Assembly (NCBI RefSeq): GCF_022829725.1 | Contig: NZ_JAKSYG010000017.1 | Location: forward strand, 1 to 33,288 | DNA length: 33,288 nucleotides | Direction: 5' to 3' | Origin: Methylobacterium sp. E-005 | GTDB taxonomy: Bacteria; Pseudomonadota; Alphaproteobacteria; Rhizobiales; Beijerinckiaceae | Shown: positions 7,558 through 15,372 of the stretch, one piece after another | Layout of the letters: each line of letters begins with the position of its first letter | Position numbering within the stretch: position 1 is the first letter of the stretch | Made by a program: the position numbers and the translations under genes | The notes under the pieces: generated by a model | What the model was told of the DNA's origin: nothing | The model's database searches: none | Seen by the model: only the letters and a program-made list of their open reading frames with translations

Positions 7558-8820
7558 TTAGGCCGCCAGAGGCAGGACCGTCCGCTCGGGCGCGTGCTCG
7601 GCGGCGATCGCCTCGGCGACGAGTTCCGCCGTGGCCCCCGAGAGGGTCCAGCCGAGATGACCGTGCCCGGTGTTGTAGAACACCCCCGGCCGGCGGCCCC
7701 GGCCGACCTTGGGCAGCATGTTCGGCAGCATCGGGCGCAGGCCGCTCCAGGCCACCACCCGGTCGGTGTCGACCAGCGGGAACTGCTCCCGGGTCCAGTC
7801 GACCAGCGGCTGGATCCGGTCGTGGCGGATGTCGCGGTTGAAGCCGTTGAACTCCGCCGTGCCGGCGACCCGCAGGCGCTCGTCGCCGAGCCGGCTCGTG
7901 ACGATCTTGGCCGCCTCGTCGAGGATGCTGACCTCCGGGGCCGCCCGCTGCGCCTCAGGCGTCAGCAGGTTCACGGTGATCGAGTAGCCCTTGACCGGGT
8001 AGACGTTGACCCGGTCGCCCAGCATCGCCGCGAAGTGCCGGCTGGCGCAGCCCGCGCAGATCACCACCGCGTCGGCCTGCAGGACCTGCAGCGCCTCCGT
8101 GGGGCGGCCGGCCCGCCGCCAGCCGACGGCATAGCCCCCCTCCCCCGGCGCGATCGTCGCGACCTCGGCGTCCTGGATGAAGCGGACGCCCCTGCGCGCG
8201 CAGGCGGATGCGAGGCCCCGGGTGAACTTGTGGATGTCGCCGGTGGCGTCCGAGGGCGTGAAGTAGCCGCCGTGATAGCTGCCGGCGAGCGTCGGCTCGA
8301 TGGCGCGGATCTCCTCCGGGGTCACGGCGTAGCGCTCCAGACCGCCCTCCCGCAGCAGGGCGTTGACCGCGGTCGCCTTCTCGAAGCTCGCCCGGTCCCG
8401 GTAGAAGTGCAGGATGCCGCGGGTCTTCAGGTCGAAGTCGATCCCCTCGGCCTCCGCCATGGCGAACAGGGCTTCGCGCGCCCGGAGCGCCAGCCGCACG
8501 GTCTCGACCGTATTCTCCCGGTAATGCGCGATCTCGCGGACGAACTCGGCCATCCAGGAGAGCTTGTGCCAGGAGGGCCTCGGATTCATCAGCAGCGGCG
8601 CGTCCCGGCGCGTCATCCAGCGCAGGCCCTGGATCACCGTGGAGAGCTTGTTCCAGACCTCGGCGTTGCACGCCGAGAGCTGGCCGCCATTGGCGAAGGA
8701 GGTCTCCATGGCGGCGTAGCGCTGCCGGTCGAGGACGGTGACGCGGTAGCCGCGCTGGGCGAGCGCATAGGCGGTCGTCACGCCGGTGATGCCGGCGCCG
8801 ATCACGGCGATGTGGGTCAT
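7558..8820 (-). CDS. DadA-type FAD-dependent D-amino acid dehydrogenase, possible glycine dehydrogenase/oxidase
   Basis: A 420-residue flavoprotein of the DAO/DadA family. The N-terminal FAD site is VIGAGITG (residues 6-13), followed by VTVLDRQ and ETSFANGGQLS, typical of DadA. The C-terminus carries GHGHLGWTLS, the usual flavin-contacting end of the family. A GGAG lies before the chosen ATG. Longer frames upstream run through the riboswitch and are rejected. Family members oxidise D-amino acids or glycine to 2-oxo acids and pass electrons to the membrane or to oxygen. As the first gene behind a tandem glycine riboswitch it is a good candidate for glycine to glyoxylate conversion, which would feed the aldolase encoded downstream. 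D-alanine or D-aspartate are alternatives; substrate specificity cannot be read from the sequence. Confidence 0.88.
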   Translation of the reverse strand: MTHIAVIGAGITGVTTAYALAQRGYRVTVLDRQRYAAMETSFANGGQLSACNAEVWNKLSTVIQGLRWMTRRDAPLLMNPRPSWHKLSWMAEFVREIAHYRENTVETVRLALRAREALFAMAEAEGIDFDLKTRGILHFYRDRASFEKATAVNALLREGGLERYAVTPEEIRAIEPTLAGSYHGGYFTPSDATGDIHKFTRGLASACARRGVRFIQDAEVATIAPGEGGYAVGWRRAGRPTEALQVLQADAVVICAGCASRHFAAMLGDRVNVYPVKGYSITVNLLTPEAQRAAPEVSILDEAAKIVTSRLGDERLRVAGTAEFNGFNRDIRHDRIQPLVDWTREQFPLVDTDRVVAWSGLRPMLPNMLPKVGRGRRPGVFYNTGHGHLGWTLSGATAELVAEAIAAEHAPERTVLPLAA

Positions 8821-8880
8821 GGGTGGAACTCCGGAACGAGGACGCGGGAAGGCCGCCTCAAGCGGTCGGCCGGTTGCGCG
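8821..8880 (-). promoter_or_regulatory. Expression platform between riboswitch and dehydrogenase start
   Basis: Sixty bases separate the second aptamer from the ATG. On the minus strand they contain a possible hairpin, GACCGC-TTGA-GGCGGCC, and then the GGAG ribosome site. There is no run of T after the hairpin, so control of translation or an anti-terminator is more plausible than a classical intrinsic terminator. The mechanism is inferred. Confidence 0.4.
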
Positions 8881-9100
8881 CCCCATCTGTCCCGGTGCCT
8901 GAGAGCTTGATCCGCGACCGGCCCTGGCGAGGCCTTTCGCGGACGTCCCCTTCGGCGGGTGCCCACGGGCTTGGCCCGCTGCGCCGCTCTCCAGATCGCC
9001 CTGACGACACGGTTCCGGTGCCTGAGAGTTTCCGGGGCGGTTGCTCCGTCGGCGCCGGGTCCTCCTCTGTGGGTGGATCCCGGTCTCTCCCGCATCATCG
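8881..9100 (-). promoter_or_regulatory. Tandem glycine riboswitch
   Basis: Read on the minus strand, two glycine aptamers follow one another. Aptamer 1 (about 9093 to 9010) runs GGGAGAGACC, GCCGACGGAGCAA, AAACTCTCAGGCACCGGAACC. Aptamer 2 (about 8994 to 8881) runs CTGGAGAGCGG, ACCCGCCGAAGGGG, AAGCTCTCAGGCACCGGGAC and ends in GGACAGATGGGG, close to the family's GGACAGAGGGG. A short linker joins them, as in cooperative tandem glycine riboswitches. It heads the minus-strand operon of dehydrogenase, lyase, aldolase and reductase. Glycine riboswitches usually turn genes on when glycine is plentiful. The element most often precedes gcv genes, so this target is unusual. Confidence 0.96.
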
Positions 9101-9261
9101 CGATGGGCTGGACCCTCGATACCCCGATTCGGCGCCTCCGGAGAAGCCCGGATACCCGGCACCCGGCCCGTTCCGCGGGACAGCCCGTGTGCGCTGTCAC
9201 CGCCCGGGAGCGATCCCGGCTACCGTCTGTTGAGCGGAGGTTCGCCTGTGGAGATATCCCG

Positions 9262-9618
9262 ATGCTGACCAGGACCGCGATCTACGAGGGCACGGTGCGC
9301 GACGGCCGGGAGGACGAGTTCTTCCGCCGGGTGCGGGACGAGCTGGAGCCGTTCTGGCGGCGCTTCCCGGGTGTCACGGCGGTGCGGGTCCAGCGCCTCG
9401 TCTCCAAGGATGCCGACGCGCGACCGATCGCCATGATCCTGGAGATGGATTTTCCCGATCAGGCAGCCCTCGACGCCTGTCTCGCTTCATCGATCCGCCC
9501 GGAATCGCACGCTGCCACTGAAGCGGTGATGCAGATGTTCGAGGGCCGGTTCTACCATCTCGTGAGCGAGGGCCGGACTCTGCCGCTCCCTGAACCCGGT
9601 CCGGTTCAGGGAGCCTAG
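9262..9618 (+). CDS. Small conserved protein, ferredoxin-like dimeric alpha-beta barrel type
   Basis: A 118-residue protein starting MLTRTAIYEGTV after a GGAG site. The pattern of a beta strand, a helix with REDEFFRRVRDEL, then VTAVRVQRLVSK and an acidic IAMILEMDF strand resembles the antibiotic-monooxygenase/EthD-like dimeric barrel fold. No catalytic residues are evident. It is transcribed divergently from the glycine operon and lies about 170 bases from the riboswitch 5' end, so the two may share a promoter region. Function unknown. Confidence 0.65.
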   Translation: MLTRTAIYEGTVRDGREDEFFRRVRDELEPFWRRFPGVTAVRVQRLVSKDADARPIAMILEMDFPDQAALDACLASSIRPESHAATEAVMQMFEGRFYHLVSEGRTLPLPEPGPVQGA

Positions 9619-9624
9619 GCTCCC
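9609..9624 (+). terminator. Palindromic hairpin at gene end
   Basis: GGGAGCCTAGGCTCCC is a perfect 16-base palindrome that includes the TAG stop codon of the preceding gene. No T-run follows, so termination is possible but not certain. Confidence 0.35.
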
Positions 9625-9738
9625 CTGCGCTGTGCGCTTGGCCACGCCCGCCCGATGCGGGAACACCCCGCATGGGGCGCAGGTTTGCCGGAGGGTCGAT
9701 CGCCGATCGCCGCGTTGTGCCGAGAGCCCCGAAATCCG

Positions 9739-10269
9739 ATGACCCTTGACCTTGCGAAGGTGCTGACGACGGTCGGCCCGGCGGCCTCGATCATCTTCGC
9801 CGCGTGGATCTTCGTGGCCTTCCTGCAGACCCGCTACGATGCCGCGGTCGAGCGTTACCGCGACCTGGTCGAGAAATTCAGGACGTCGGATCTGTCCGGA
9901 AGCCGGAAGGCCAATATGCGGGACGAGATCCTCAACTACAAGCGGCGCTGCGAGCTGATGAACCAGGCGACCGGCTGCGGTCTCGTCTCCGCCATGCTGC
10001 TGATCTCGACGATGATCTTCGGCGGTCTGTCGATCGTCTTTCAGGATGTCGGAGGGCTCAAGCTGGCGAGCATGGGCACCGCCCTGCTGGGCCTGCTGCT
10101 GGTCATCGCCGGCGCAGTCATCGTCGTCATGGAGGGACGGATCATCCGCCGGCAGATCCACAGCGAGTTGCTGGACATCCCGGACCTGGCGCATGGCATC
10201 GATCAGGATCCTGGCGCCATCGACGATCCGCATCGGCGCGGACAGGATCGCACGCCGGTCCGGCCGTAG
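9739..10269 (+). CDS. DUF2721-like small membrane protein
   Basis: A protein of 176 residues with a first membrane segment at about 11-28 (ASIIFAAWIFVAFL), a charged stretch containing YRDLVEKFR and YKRRCELMN, and then two hydrophobic segments around 78-98 and 112-132. This arrangement, a helix, a short basic-acidic loop and two further helices, resembles DUF2721 membrane proteins. The tail is hydrophilic. An earlier start upstream would add an unrelated Arg/Pro-rich segment, so the start MTLDLAKVL was chosen. It probably sits in the inner membrane. No function can be assigned. Confidence 0.6.
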   Translation: MTLDLAKVLTTVGPAASIIFAAWIFVAFLQTRYDAAVERYRDLVEKFRTSDLSGSRKANMRDEILNYKRRCELMNQATGCGLVSAMLLISTMIFGGLSIVFQDVGGLKLASMGTALLGLLLVIAGAVIVVMEGRIIRRQIHSELLDIPDLAHGIDQDPGAIDDPHRRGQDRTPVRP

Positions 10270-10474
10270 GACGTTCCCGCGACGCGCATCGGAACAGGGC
10301 CGGCATCACAATTGAAGATCGCGGAAGGGTTTAACCGTTCATCAACCAAATCGGGCGGGATGTGTTGGTTTTTATACAAATCCCTGTGATGATCTAGAAG
10401 TTGAATGATCCATATCGATGCTCACGGTACAGTTTCGTCTGGCCGATAGTAGTCGAATACAGGCGGACAGCGCG
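10270..10474. promoter_or_regulatory. AT-richer intergenic region
   Basis: This contains a locally AT-rich stretch (about 10325-10440), probably the promoter area for the small membrane protein downstream. No clear -35/-10 pair or RNA gene was recognised. Confidence 0.3.
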
Positions 10475-10726
10475 ATGGCGAAGTGGATTCCCGGCGCAGC
10501 CGTCTTCGGTCTCCTGTGCCTGATGATCATCCCGGCGCCCGGGATCTGGGGCGTGCTGATCGGGGCCGCCTGCGTGCTGGCGATCGTCGGCAGCCTGTTC
10601 ATGCTGGTCCTCGACCGGGTGGCGACCGCCATCCTCGCCTGGCGTGCGCGCGCCAAGCAGACATCCAAGCCGTCGCGCCGGACCCGGGTGGTGCATGCCG
10701 GCCCCGGGATGATCCGGAAGGTCTGA
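10475..10726 (+). CDS. Small two-helix membrane protein
   Basis: An 83-residue protein, start MAKWIPG. Two hydrophobic segments at about 5-22 and 25-46 are followed by a strongly basic cytoplasmic tail (RARAKQTSKPSRRTR). An upstream in-frame ATG at 10418 would add 19 residues without hydrophobic character, so the later start is preferred. Homologues may be annotated only as hypothetical proteins. It stands between the DUF2721-like gene and the GST with its own upstream AT-rich region. Function unknown. Confidence 0.55.
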   Translation: MAKWIPGAAVFGLLCLMIIPAPGIWGVLIGAACVLAIVGSLFMLVLDRVATAILAWRARAKQTSKPSRRTRVVHAGPGMIRKV

Positions 10727-10818
10727 CGGATCGGGCGCGCCGGGGACTGGATTCCCGGTCCCATCGGTGCAAGGTCCGGCGTCGCCCCCGCGGCGCCACG
10801 ACCAACCGGGACGGTCCG

Positions 10819-11424
10819 ATGAAGCTCTTCTATTCCCCCGCCTCCCCGTATGCCCGCAAGGTGCTGGTCCTCGCCCACGAGACCGGGCTGATCGACCGGA
10901 TCACCGTCACGGCCGCCACGGCTTCCCCGACCGGCTCCGCCGCGGAGATCGCGGCCCACAACCCGCTCGGCAAGATCCCCGCGCTCGTGCTGGAGGACGG
11001 GACCGCCCTCTACGACAGCCGGGTGATCTGCGAATACCTCGACGGCCGCTCCACCGGCCCGCGCCTGTTCCCCGAGGGCGACGCCCGCTGGGATGCCCTG
11101 ACCCGGCAGGCGCTGGCCGACGGGCTGCTCGATGCGGCGTTGCTCACCCGCTACGAGCGCGTCCTGCGCCCGGAGGCGCAGCGCTGGGACGCCTGGGAGG
11201 CCGGCCAGGTCGGCAAGATCAGGGCGGCGCTGGACCGGTTCGAGGCCCTGGCGGCCGACCTGCCGGCGCTTGACATCGGCACGGTCGCGCTGGCCTGCGC
11301 GCTGGGCTACCTCGACCTGCGCTTCCCCGACCTCGCGTGGCGCGAGGGCCGCCCCGCCCTGGCGGCGTGGTTCGCGGTCGTGGAGGGCCGGCCTTCCATG
11401 GCCGCCACCGTGCCGAAGGGCTGA
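10819..11424 (+). CDS. Glutathione S-transferase family protein
   Basis: A 201-residue GST. The thioredoxin-like N-terminal domain begins MKLFYSPASPYARKV, where Ser6 or Ser9 is the likely glutathione-activating residue. It continues with NPLGKIPAL, whose cis-proline is typical, and ALYDSRVICEYLD, which contacts the gamma-glutamyl group. The C-terminal all-helical domain follows from about residue 90 and includes DIGTVALACALGYLD, the family's N-capping motif region. It is soluble. The substrate is unknown; roles in detoxification or maleylpyruvate-type isomerisation are possible. It converges with the DoxX gene across repeat copy C. Confidence 0.9.
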   Translation: MKLFYSPASPYARKVLVLAHETGLIDRITVTAATASPTGSAAEIAAHNPLGKIPALVLEDGTALYDSRVICEYLDGRSTGPRLFPEGDARWDALTRQALADGLLDAALLTRYERVLRPEAQRWDAWEAGQVGKIRAALDRFEALAADLPALDIGTVALACALGYLDLRFPDLAWREGRPALAAWFAVVEGRPSMAATVPKG

Positions 11425-11434
11425 GGGCCCATCC

Positions 11435-11558
11435 TGGTTTCGAAAGGGCTGAGCCCTTTCGCGGGTCCAGGGCGGAGCCCTGGTGAACCTTTCAGGGGCA
11501 AGCAACTCAGGGCTCCGCCCTGAGAACCCGCCAAAGGGCTCGCCCTTTGGGAGCCCGG
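11435..11558. repeat. Composite hairpin repeat (copy C)
   Basis: A full copy with both halves: AAAGGGCTGAGCCCTTT and CCAGGGCGGAGCCCTGG in one orientation, then TCAGGGCTCCGCCCTGA and CCAAAGGGCTCGCCCTTTGG in the other. It lies between the convergent GST and DoxX genes, where it could act as a two-way terminator. Confidence 0.9.
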
Positions 11559-11569
11559 ACGCGATCGCG

Positions 11570-12037
11570 TTACGGCCGGGACTCGGCCGCGTAGGGATGG
11601 GTCGAGCCGAGCGGAGCGGCGAGGAAATCCTGGACCGTTCCGGCCCCCGTGCCGAAGGTGATGAGCAGGAAGCCGCCTGCGAGGGCGAAGTTCTTCAAAA
11701 AGTCCCAGAACAGTTCGCGGCCCTTGCCGCCGGACCAGAAATCGCCCGGCTTCCAGAACTGTTTCCACAGGAGCGCCGTGACCCCGCAATAGCCGGCCAT
11801 CACGAAGGCGGCGGCCCGGTCTGCGGTGCCGGTCAGGATGCACAGCGACATTCCGATCTCGACGGTGAGCCCGAGCAGGATCAGCACCGTGGCGAGCGCG
11901 GTGGCATGCACCGCCTCGCGGGCCTGCCCGACCGCGCCCCTGAAGTTCAGGATCTTGTCGAGGGCGCTGAACGGCAGGAACAGCAGAACGAGGAGGAGGC
12001 GGACGCCGAACGCGACCGCGACGCTGAGGCTGGCCAT
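11570..12037 (-). CDS. DoxX family membrane protein
   Basis: A 155-residue inner-membrane protein from MASLSVAVAFG. There are four hydrophobic segments at about 3-23, 43-68, 72-92 and 116-136. The early LPFSALDKILNF is a DoxX/DoxD-like motif that normally reads similar to FxxxGxxKl. Family members are linked to quinone-dependent redox functions, but most are uncharacterised. A longer start at 12085 would add polar Arg-rich residues and is not preferred. It is convergent with the GST. Confidence 0.75.
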   Translation of the reverse strand: MASLSVAVAFGVRLLLVLLFLPFSALDKILNFRGAVGQAREAVHATALATVLILLGLTVEIGMSLCILTGTADRAAAFVMAGYCGVTALLWKQFWKPGDFWSGGKGRELFWDFLKNFALAGGFLLITFGTGAGTVQDFLAAPLGSTHPYAAESRP

Positions 12038-12279
12038 GGGCGTGAGACGCTGTCCGATCCGGCCCCGGGGCCAACGCGTGGTCAATTAGGGCGCGATCGG
12101 GAATGGGGAATCCGGCTCGCCGGGGTCCGAGCCCGATCGGGTTGGCCGTGCCGACGCCTTCCGGTCACCCCGGTTCGATCCGGGGACGTCTCGAACCCTG
12201 TTCCCGATGCGCCGACACGCCGTCGGATCGCGGATGCGCCATCGCCGGGTGTCGCTGCAGGAAGCGCGAACACGCGATC
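12038..12279. other. Gene-free flank
   Basis: The spacer upstream of the DoxX gene. It contains short dyads such as CCGATCGGG, but no frame with a recognisable domain. Confidence 0.4.
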
Positions 12280-12588
12280 TCACGCACACAGCGTATCCGT
12301 ACGCGGCCTCATCGCGAGGATGAGGCCCGCGACATCCGAGGGGCCGGTCTGTCGGCCCGGTCCGCGCCCGAACGTCTGGGCCCAGGTGAGCCTGAGCACC
12401 GTGTCGGGATCCGGAGGTGGTGCAACGGCCGCGCGACCGGCCGCCTTCCGTCGCTTCAGCGCGGCCGCACCGATCCACCGCACGATCAGGGCACGGCCTG
12501 CACGGCGCATCGGGACGGGTGCCGCGCAGGCGAGGCCGCGCCGCGTCAAACGGGCAACGGCGCGGCGCTTCGGGTGTGAACGGGCCAT
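12280..12588 (-). CDS. Hypothetical small basic protein
   Basis: A 102-residue frame beginning MARSHPKRRA, preceded at six bases by a clear GGGGAG ribosome site. The protein is Arg/Ala-rich with a short hydrophobic core (ALIVRWIGAAAL) and a C-terminal segment, DTVLRLTWAQTFGR..SDVAGLILAM, that looks protein-like rather than random. I recognise no family. It is transcribed toward the DoxX gene and away from the two-component pair. It could be spurious, since the whole region is open in several frames. Confidence 0.4.
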   Translation of the reverse strand: MARSHPKRRAVARLTRRGLACAAPVPMRRAGRALIVRWIGAAALKRRKAAGRAAVAPPPDPDTVLRLTWAQTFGRGPGRQTGPSDVAGLILAMRPRTDTLCA

Positions 12589-12814
12589 CAAGCTCCCCGG
12601 GCTCGATTTCGGCGGGCAGGCCCCCCACGCATCGCGTTCCGGGCGGCCCGGGGGAGCACGGAACGGCGGTGGTGCCGTGGGATCCGCCGTGCGCGGGGTG
12701 GATCGGGATGCGTGCGCTGGTGCAGCATGATGTCCTCCCCGCCCGGCCTCCCGCGCGACGCCCGGCCGGAGCGTGACCGCGGTCGGCGATCGGCGTCTTT
12801 TAGCGGATCGAGGG
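12589..12814. other. Upstream flank of two-component locus
   Basis: GC-rich DNA with open frames but no recognisable protein. The regulator frame stays open through this stretch, but the translation lacks receiver-domain character until MAQEAILIIDD. Confidence 0.4.
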
Positions 12815-12854
12815 CGCGGCGTGGACCAGTCCAGATGGACTGGTCCACGCCGCG
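12815..12854. promoter_or_regulatory. Perfect 40-bp palindrome upstream of response regulator
   Basis: Two 19-base arms (12815-12833 and 12836-12854) are exact reverse complements around the spacer GA. Each arm contains a smaller near-dyad, TGGAC-CA-GTCCA or TGGAC-TG-GTCCA, so the element also reads as two 12-base half-sites. It ends 37 bases before the regulator's ATG. No T-run follows, so an operator, possibly for autoregulation, or a cruciform or stable RNA leader hairpin is more likely than a terminator. Confidence 0.75.
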
Positions 12855-12891
12855 TGACGGCACCGATACGATTGCGTTAGACAGGATTCGC

Positions 12892-13488
12892 ATGGCGCAG
12901 GAAGCGATCCTCATCATCGACGATCACGCGCTGTTTCGGTCCGGCATCGTGTCGATGCTATCGACGGCCTTCGACAGGATCCCGATCTTCGACAGCGCGT
13001 CCTTGCACGAGGCCCTCGCCCTCGTGGCGGTCGTTCCGACGATCATCCTCCTCGACATCCAGCTGCCCGGAATCGGCGGCCTGGAAGGGATGGGCCTCCT
13101 GCAGCGGCGCTGGCCTGCCGCCAGGATCGTCATCGTCTCCGCGCTGGATCAGCCGGATACGGTCGACACCGCGGTCGCCCAGGGGGCCTGCGCCTTCCTG
13201 TCCAAGGCCGATCGGCCGGACCGGATGATGACGGTCCTGCGCGAGATCCTGCACCGGTCCGCCGTCGTTCCGCCGGCCGCCGGTCTCGTCTGTCCGTCGC
13301 TGACGCCGCGGCAGGCCGAGGTGCTCGGCCTCGTCGGACGGGGCTTATCCAACAAGGTGATCGGGCGCCGTCTCGGGTTGTCGGAACATACGGTCCGCGG
13401 CCATGTGCAGGGCCTGCTGTCGGCCCTCGGCGTCACCCGGCGCGCGGAGGCCGTCTTCAAGGCGCAACAGCTCGGCCTGATCCGATGA
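12892..13488 (+). CDS. NarL/FixJ-type response regulator
   Basis: A protein of 198 residues. The receiver domain has Asp10-Asp11, phospho-acceptor Asp55 in LLDIQLPG, Ser83 and Lys105. The LuxR-type helix-turn-helix runs from about 134 (LTPRQAEVLGLV) through GLSEHTVRGHVQGLLSALGV. The start was chosen because the receiver's first strand begins at residue 5. Its stop overlaps the kinase start in ATGA, so the two are translationally coupled and almost surely partners. It probably activates or represses transcription after phosphorylation; targets are unknown. The 40-bp palindrome just upstream is a candidate binding site. Confidence 0.93.
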   Translation: MAQEAILIIDDHALFRSGIVSMLSTAFDRIPIFDSASLHEALALVAVVPTIILLDIQLPGIGGLEGMGLLQRRWPAARIVIVSALDQPDTVDTAVAQGACAFLSKADRPDRMMTVLREILHRSAVVPPAAGLVCPSLTPRQAEVLGLVGRGLSNKVIGRRLGLSEHTVRGHVQGLLSALGVTRRAEAVFKAQQLGLIR

Positions 13489-15266
13489 CGCCGCCGCAGG
13501 ACCACCGGATCGCCGCCGAGGAATTGCGCCTTGTGCTCGACGGCGTGGCGCAGTCGGTCGCCGTCGGCTTCCTCGTCTCGACGCTCATGCTCATCGTGCT
13601 GTGGACCCTGGCGCCGCACGGCATCCTGCTGGGCTGGTACGGTGCGTTCCTCATCGAGCGGGTCGCGGCGGCTCTCTACGCCCGGCATGCGCGCCACGTC
13701 GTGAGCGAGCCCGAGCGCGCCCGCCGGGTCGAGCGCGTCGTCTTCCTGAGCAAGATCGTGGAAGGCACGATCCTGGGCTCGCTGATCGGCATCGCGCTCC
13801 CGCTGCAGGTGCCCGCGGTCAGCATCCTGACGATGTCGCTGCTGGGTGCGACCTGCAGCAACGGCGTCTCGCTCCTGGCACCGCGGCGCCACCTCTATCT
13901 CGCCCTCGTCATCCCCGTCGCCGTCCTGGCGGCCGGGACGCTCTGGTCCCTGGGCGGCGCACCCTACCGGGCGCTGGCGATCTGCGCGCTCCTGTTCGTC
14001 GCCGGGCAGTACGGCCAGGTCGTGCTCGCGAGCCGCCGCGTCCGGGAATCGATCGAACTCCGCTTCGAGAATACCGCCCTCGTCGAACGGTTGCGCGGCG
14101 AGACCGCCGCGGCCCACCGCGCGCGCCTCGACGCGGAGCATGCCAACACCGCGAAGTCGCAGTTCCTCGCGGCGGCCAGTCACGATCTGCGCCAGCCCGT
14201 CCACGCCCTGGGTCTGTTCCTGCAGGCGTTGAGCCAGACGGATCTGGGCGACCCCCAGCGCCGGATCCTCCAGAACGCCCAGGCCGCGAACGTCGCCTCG
14301 ACGGACATGCTCAACACGCTGCTGGATTTCTCACGCCTGGAAGCCGGGGTCGTGACGCCCCGCCCGGGGGCCTTCGAACTCCAACCGCTCCTCGACAGGA
14401 TCGAGAACGATCTCGCCCATCTGGCCGATGCCAAGAGCCTGATCTACCGGACGCTCCAGACGGATCTGGCCGTCGTCTCCGATGCCGCGCTGCTGGAACT
14501 GGTCCTGCGCAATCTGGTGCTCAACGCCATCCGCTACACCGACCGCGGCGGCCTCCTCATCGGCTGCCGTCGCCGGGGGGACGACGTCTCGATCGAGGTC
14601 TACGACACGGGAATCGGCATCCCCGCGGCCAAGCAGGACGACATCTTCCGCGAGTTCTACCAGCTCGGCAATCCCGAGCGCGATCGCCACAAGGGCCTCG
14701 GCCTCGGGTTGGCCATCGCGCGGGGGATCGCGGCCTCCCTGGGGCATGCGCTGTCCCTCTCGTCCCGGGAGGGCAAGGGCAGCGTGTTCCGGATCCGCGT
14801 GCCCCGAACGCTTGAGGCCGTGACCGACGGCGTCCGTGCGCCGGATGCCCCCGAGGGCGGCGACCCGAACGGCGCGCTGGCCGGCACCCGTATCGTGATC
14901 GTCGATGACGATGCCATCGTGCGCGACGCGATGGTGGCGCTCCTGACCGGCTGGGGATGCGTGTGCTGGGCCTTCGAACGGCCGGACGACGCGATCGGGG
15001 CCCTCTCCCGCGAGCCGGCGCCGGATGCGCTGGTCTGCGATTACCGGTTGCGCGAGGGCCAGACGGGCGCCGAAGCCATCGCGCTTCTGAGGCGGCACTG
15101 GCAACAGCCGATCCCGGCGCTCCTCATCACCGGCGACACCGCACCGGCGCGCCTGCGCGAAGCCTTGGACAGCGAAATCCCGCTCATCCACAAGCCGGTT
15201 CGCCCCGACATACTGAGACGGTCGCTGCTGGCGCTCGCGTCCCGTCTCCCCGCCTGCACGACCTGA
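13485..15266 (+). CDS. Hybrid sensor histidine kinase with C-terminal receiver
   Basis: A protein of 593 residues. About six hydrophobic segments lie at 24-185, followed by a coiled-coil linker (about 188-225). The dimerisation/phosphotransfer domain has His233 in ASHDLRQPVH. The ATPase domain shows the N box NLVLNAIRYT (343-352), G1 DTGIGIP (374-380) and G2 GLGLGLA (404-410). A receiver domain starts near 467 with VDDD (473-476), acceptor Asp519 and a Lys near 566. The DLRQPVHALGLF H-box is typical of a group of hybrid kinases coupled with NarL regulators. It is an inner-membrane protein with no periplasmic ligand domain, so it may sense the membrane or a small molecule in its helices. A four-base overlap couples it to the regulator gene. 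Confidence 0.93.
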   Translation: MTPPQDHRIAAEELRLVLDGVAQSVAVGFLVSTLMLIVLWTLAPHGILLGWYGAFLIERVAAALYARHARHVVSEPERARRVERVVFLSKIVEGTILGSLIGIALPLQVPAVSILTMSLLGATCSNGVSLLAPRRHLYLALVIPVAVLAAGTLWSLGGAPYRALAICALLFVAGQYGQVVLASRRVRESIELRFENTALVERLRGETAAAHRARLDAEHANTAKSQFLAAASHDLRQPVHALGLFLQALSQTDLGDPQRRILQNAQAANVASTDMLNTLLDFSRLEAGVVTPRPGAFELQPLLDRIENDLAHLADAKSLIYRTLQTDLAVVSDAALLELVLRNLVLNAIRYTDRGGLLIGCRRRGDDVSIEVYDTGIGIPAAKQDDIFREFYQLGNPERDRHKGLGLGLAIARGIAASLGHALSLSSREGKGSVFRIRVPRTLEAVTDGVRAPDAPEGGDPNGALAGTRIVIVDDDAIVRDAMVALLTGWGCVCWAFERPDDAIGALSREPAPDALVCDYRLREGQTGAEAIALLRRHWQQPIPALLITGDTAPARLREALDSEIPLIHKPVRPDILRRSLLALASRLPACTT

Positions 15267-15297
15267 CCGGAGCGTCGCGCAGGCGAACCGGCGATCC

Positions 15298-15330
15298 CCC
15301 GAACCGCCGATCCCCGGCGGCGGGTTCGGG
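15298..15330. terminator. Hairpin between convergent kinase and chemoreceptor genes
   Basis: CCCGAACC-GCCG pairs with CGGCGGGTTCGGG with one bulged base. It lies between two convergent genes. A T-run is lacking, so it is a weak two-way terminator candidate. Confidence 0.45.
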
Positions 15331-15372
15331 CCGCTGCGCGACCGCAGGCGCCCGCGCCGGGGCCCCGCTCGC

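Noticed and set aside
8817..9233. Small open frames across the riboswitch
   Set aside because: The sequence is explained by two glycine aptamers, and the frames have no protein-like features.
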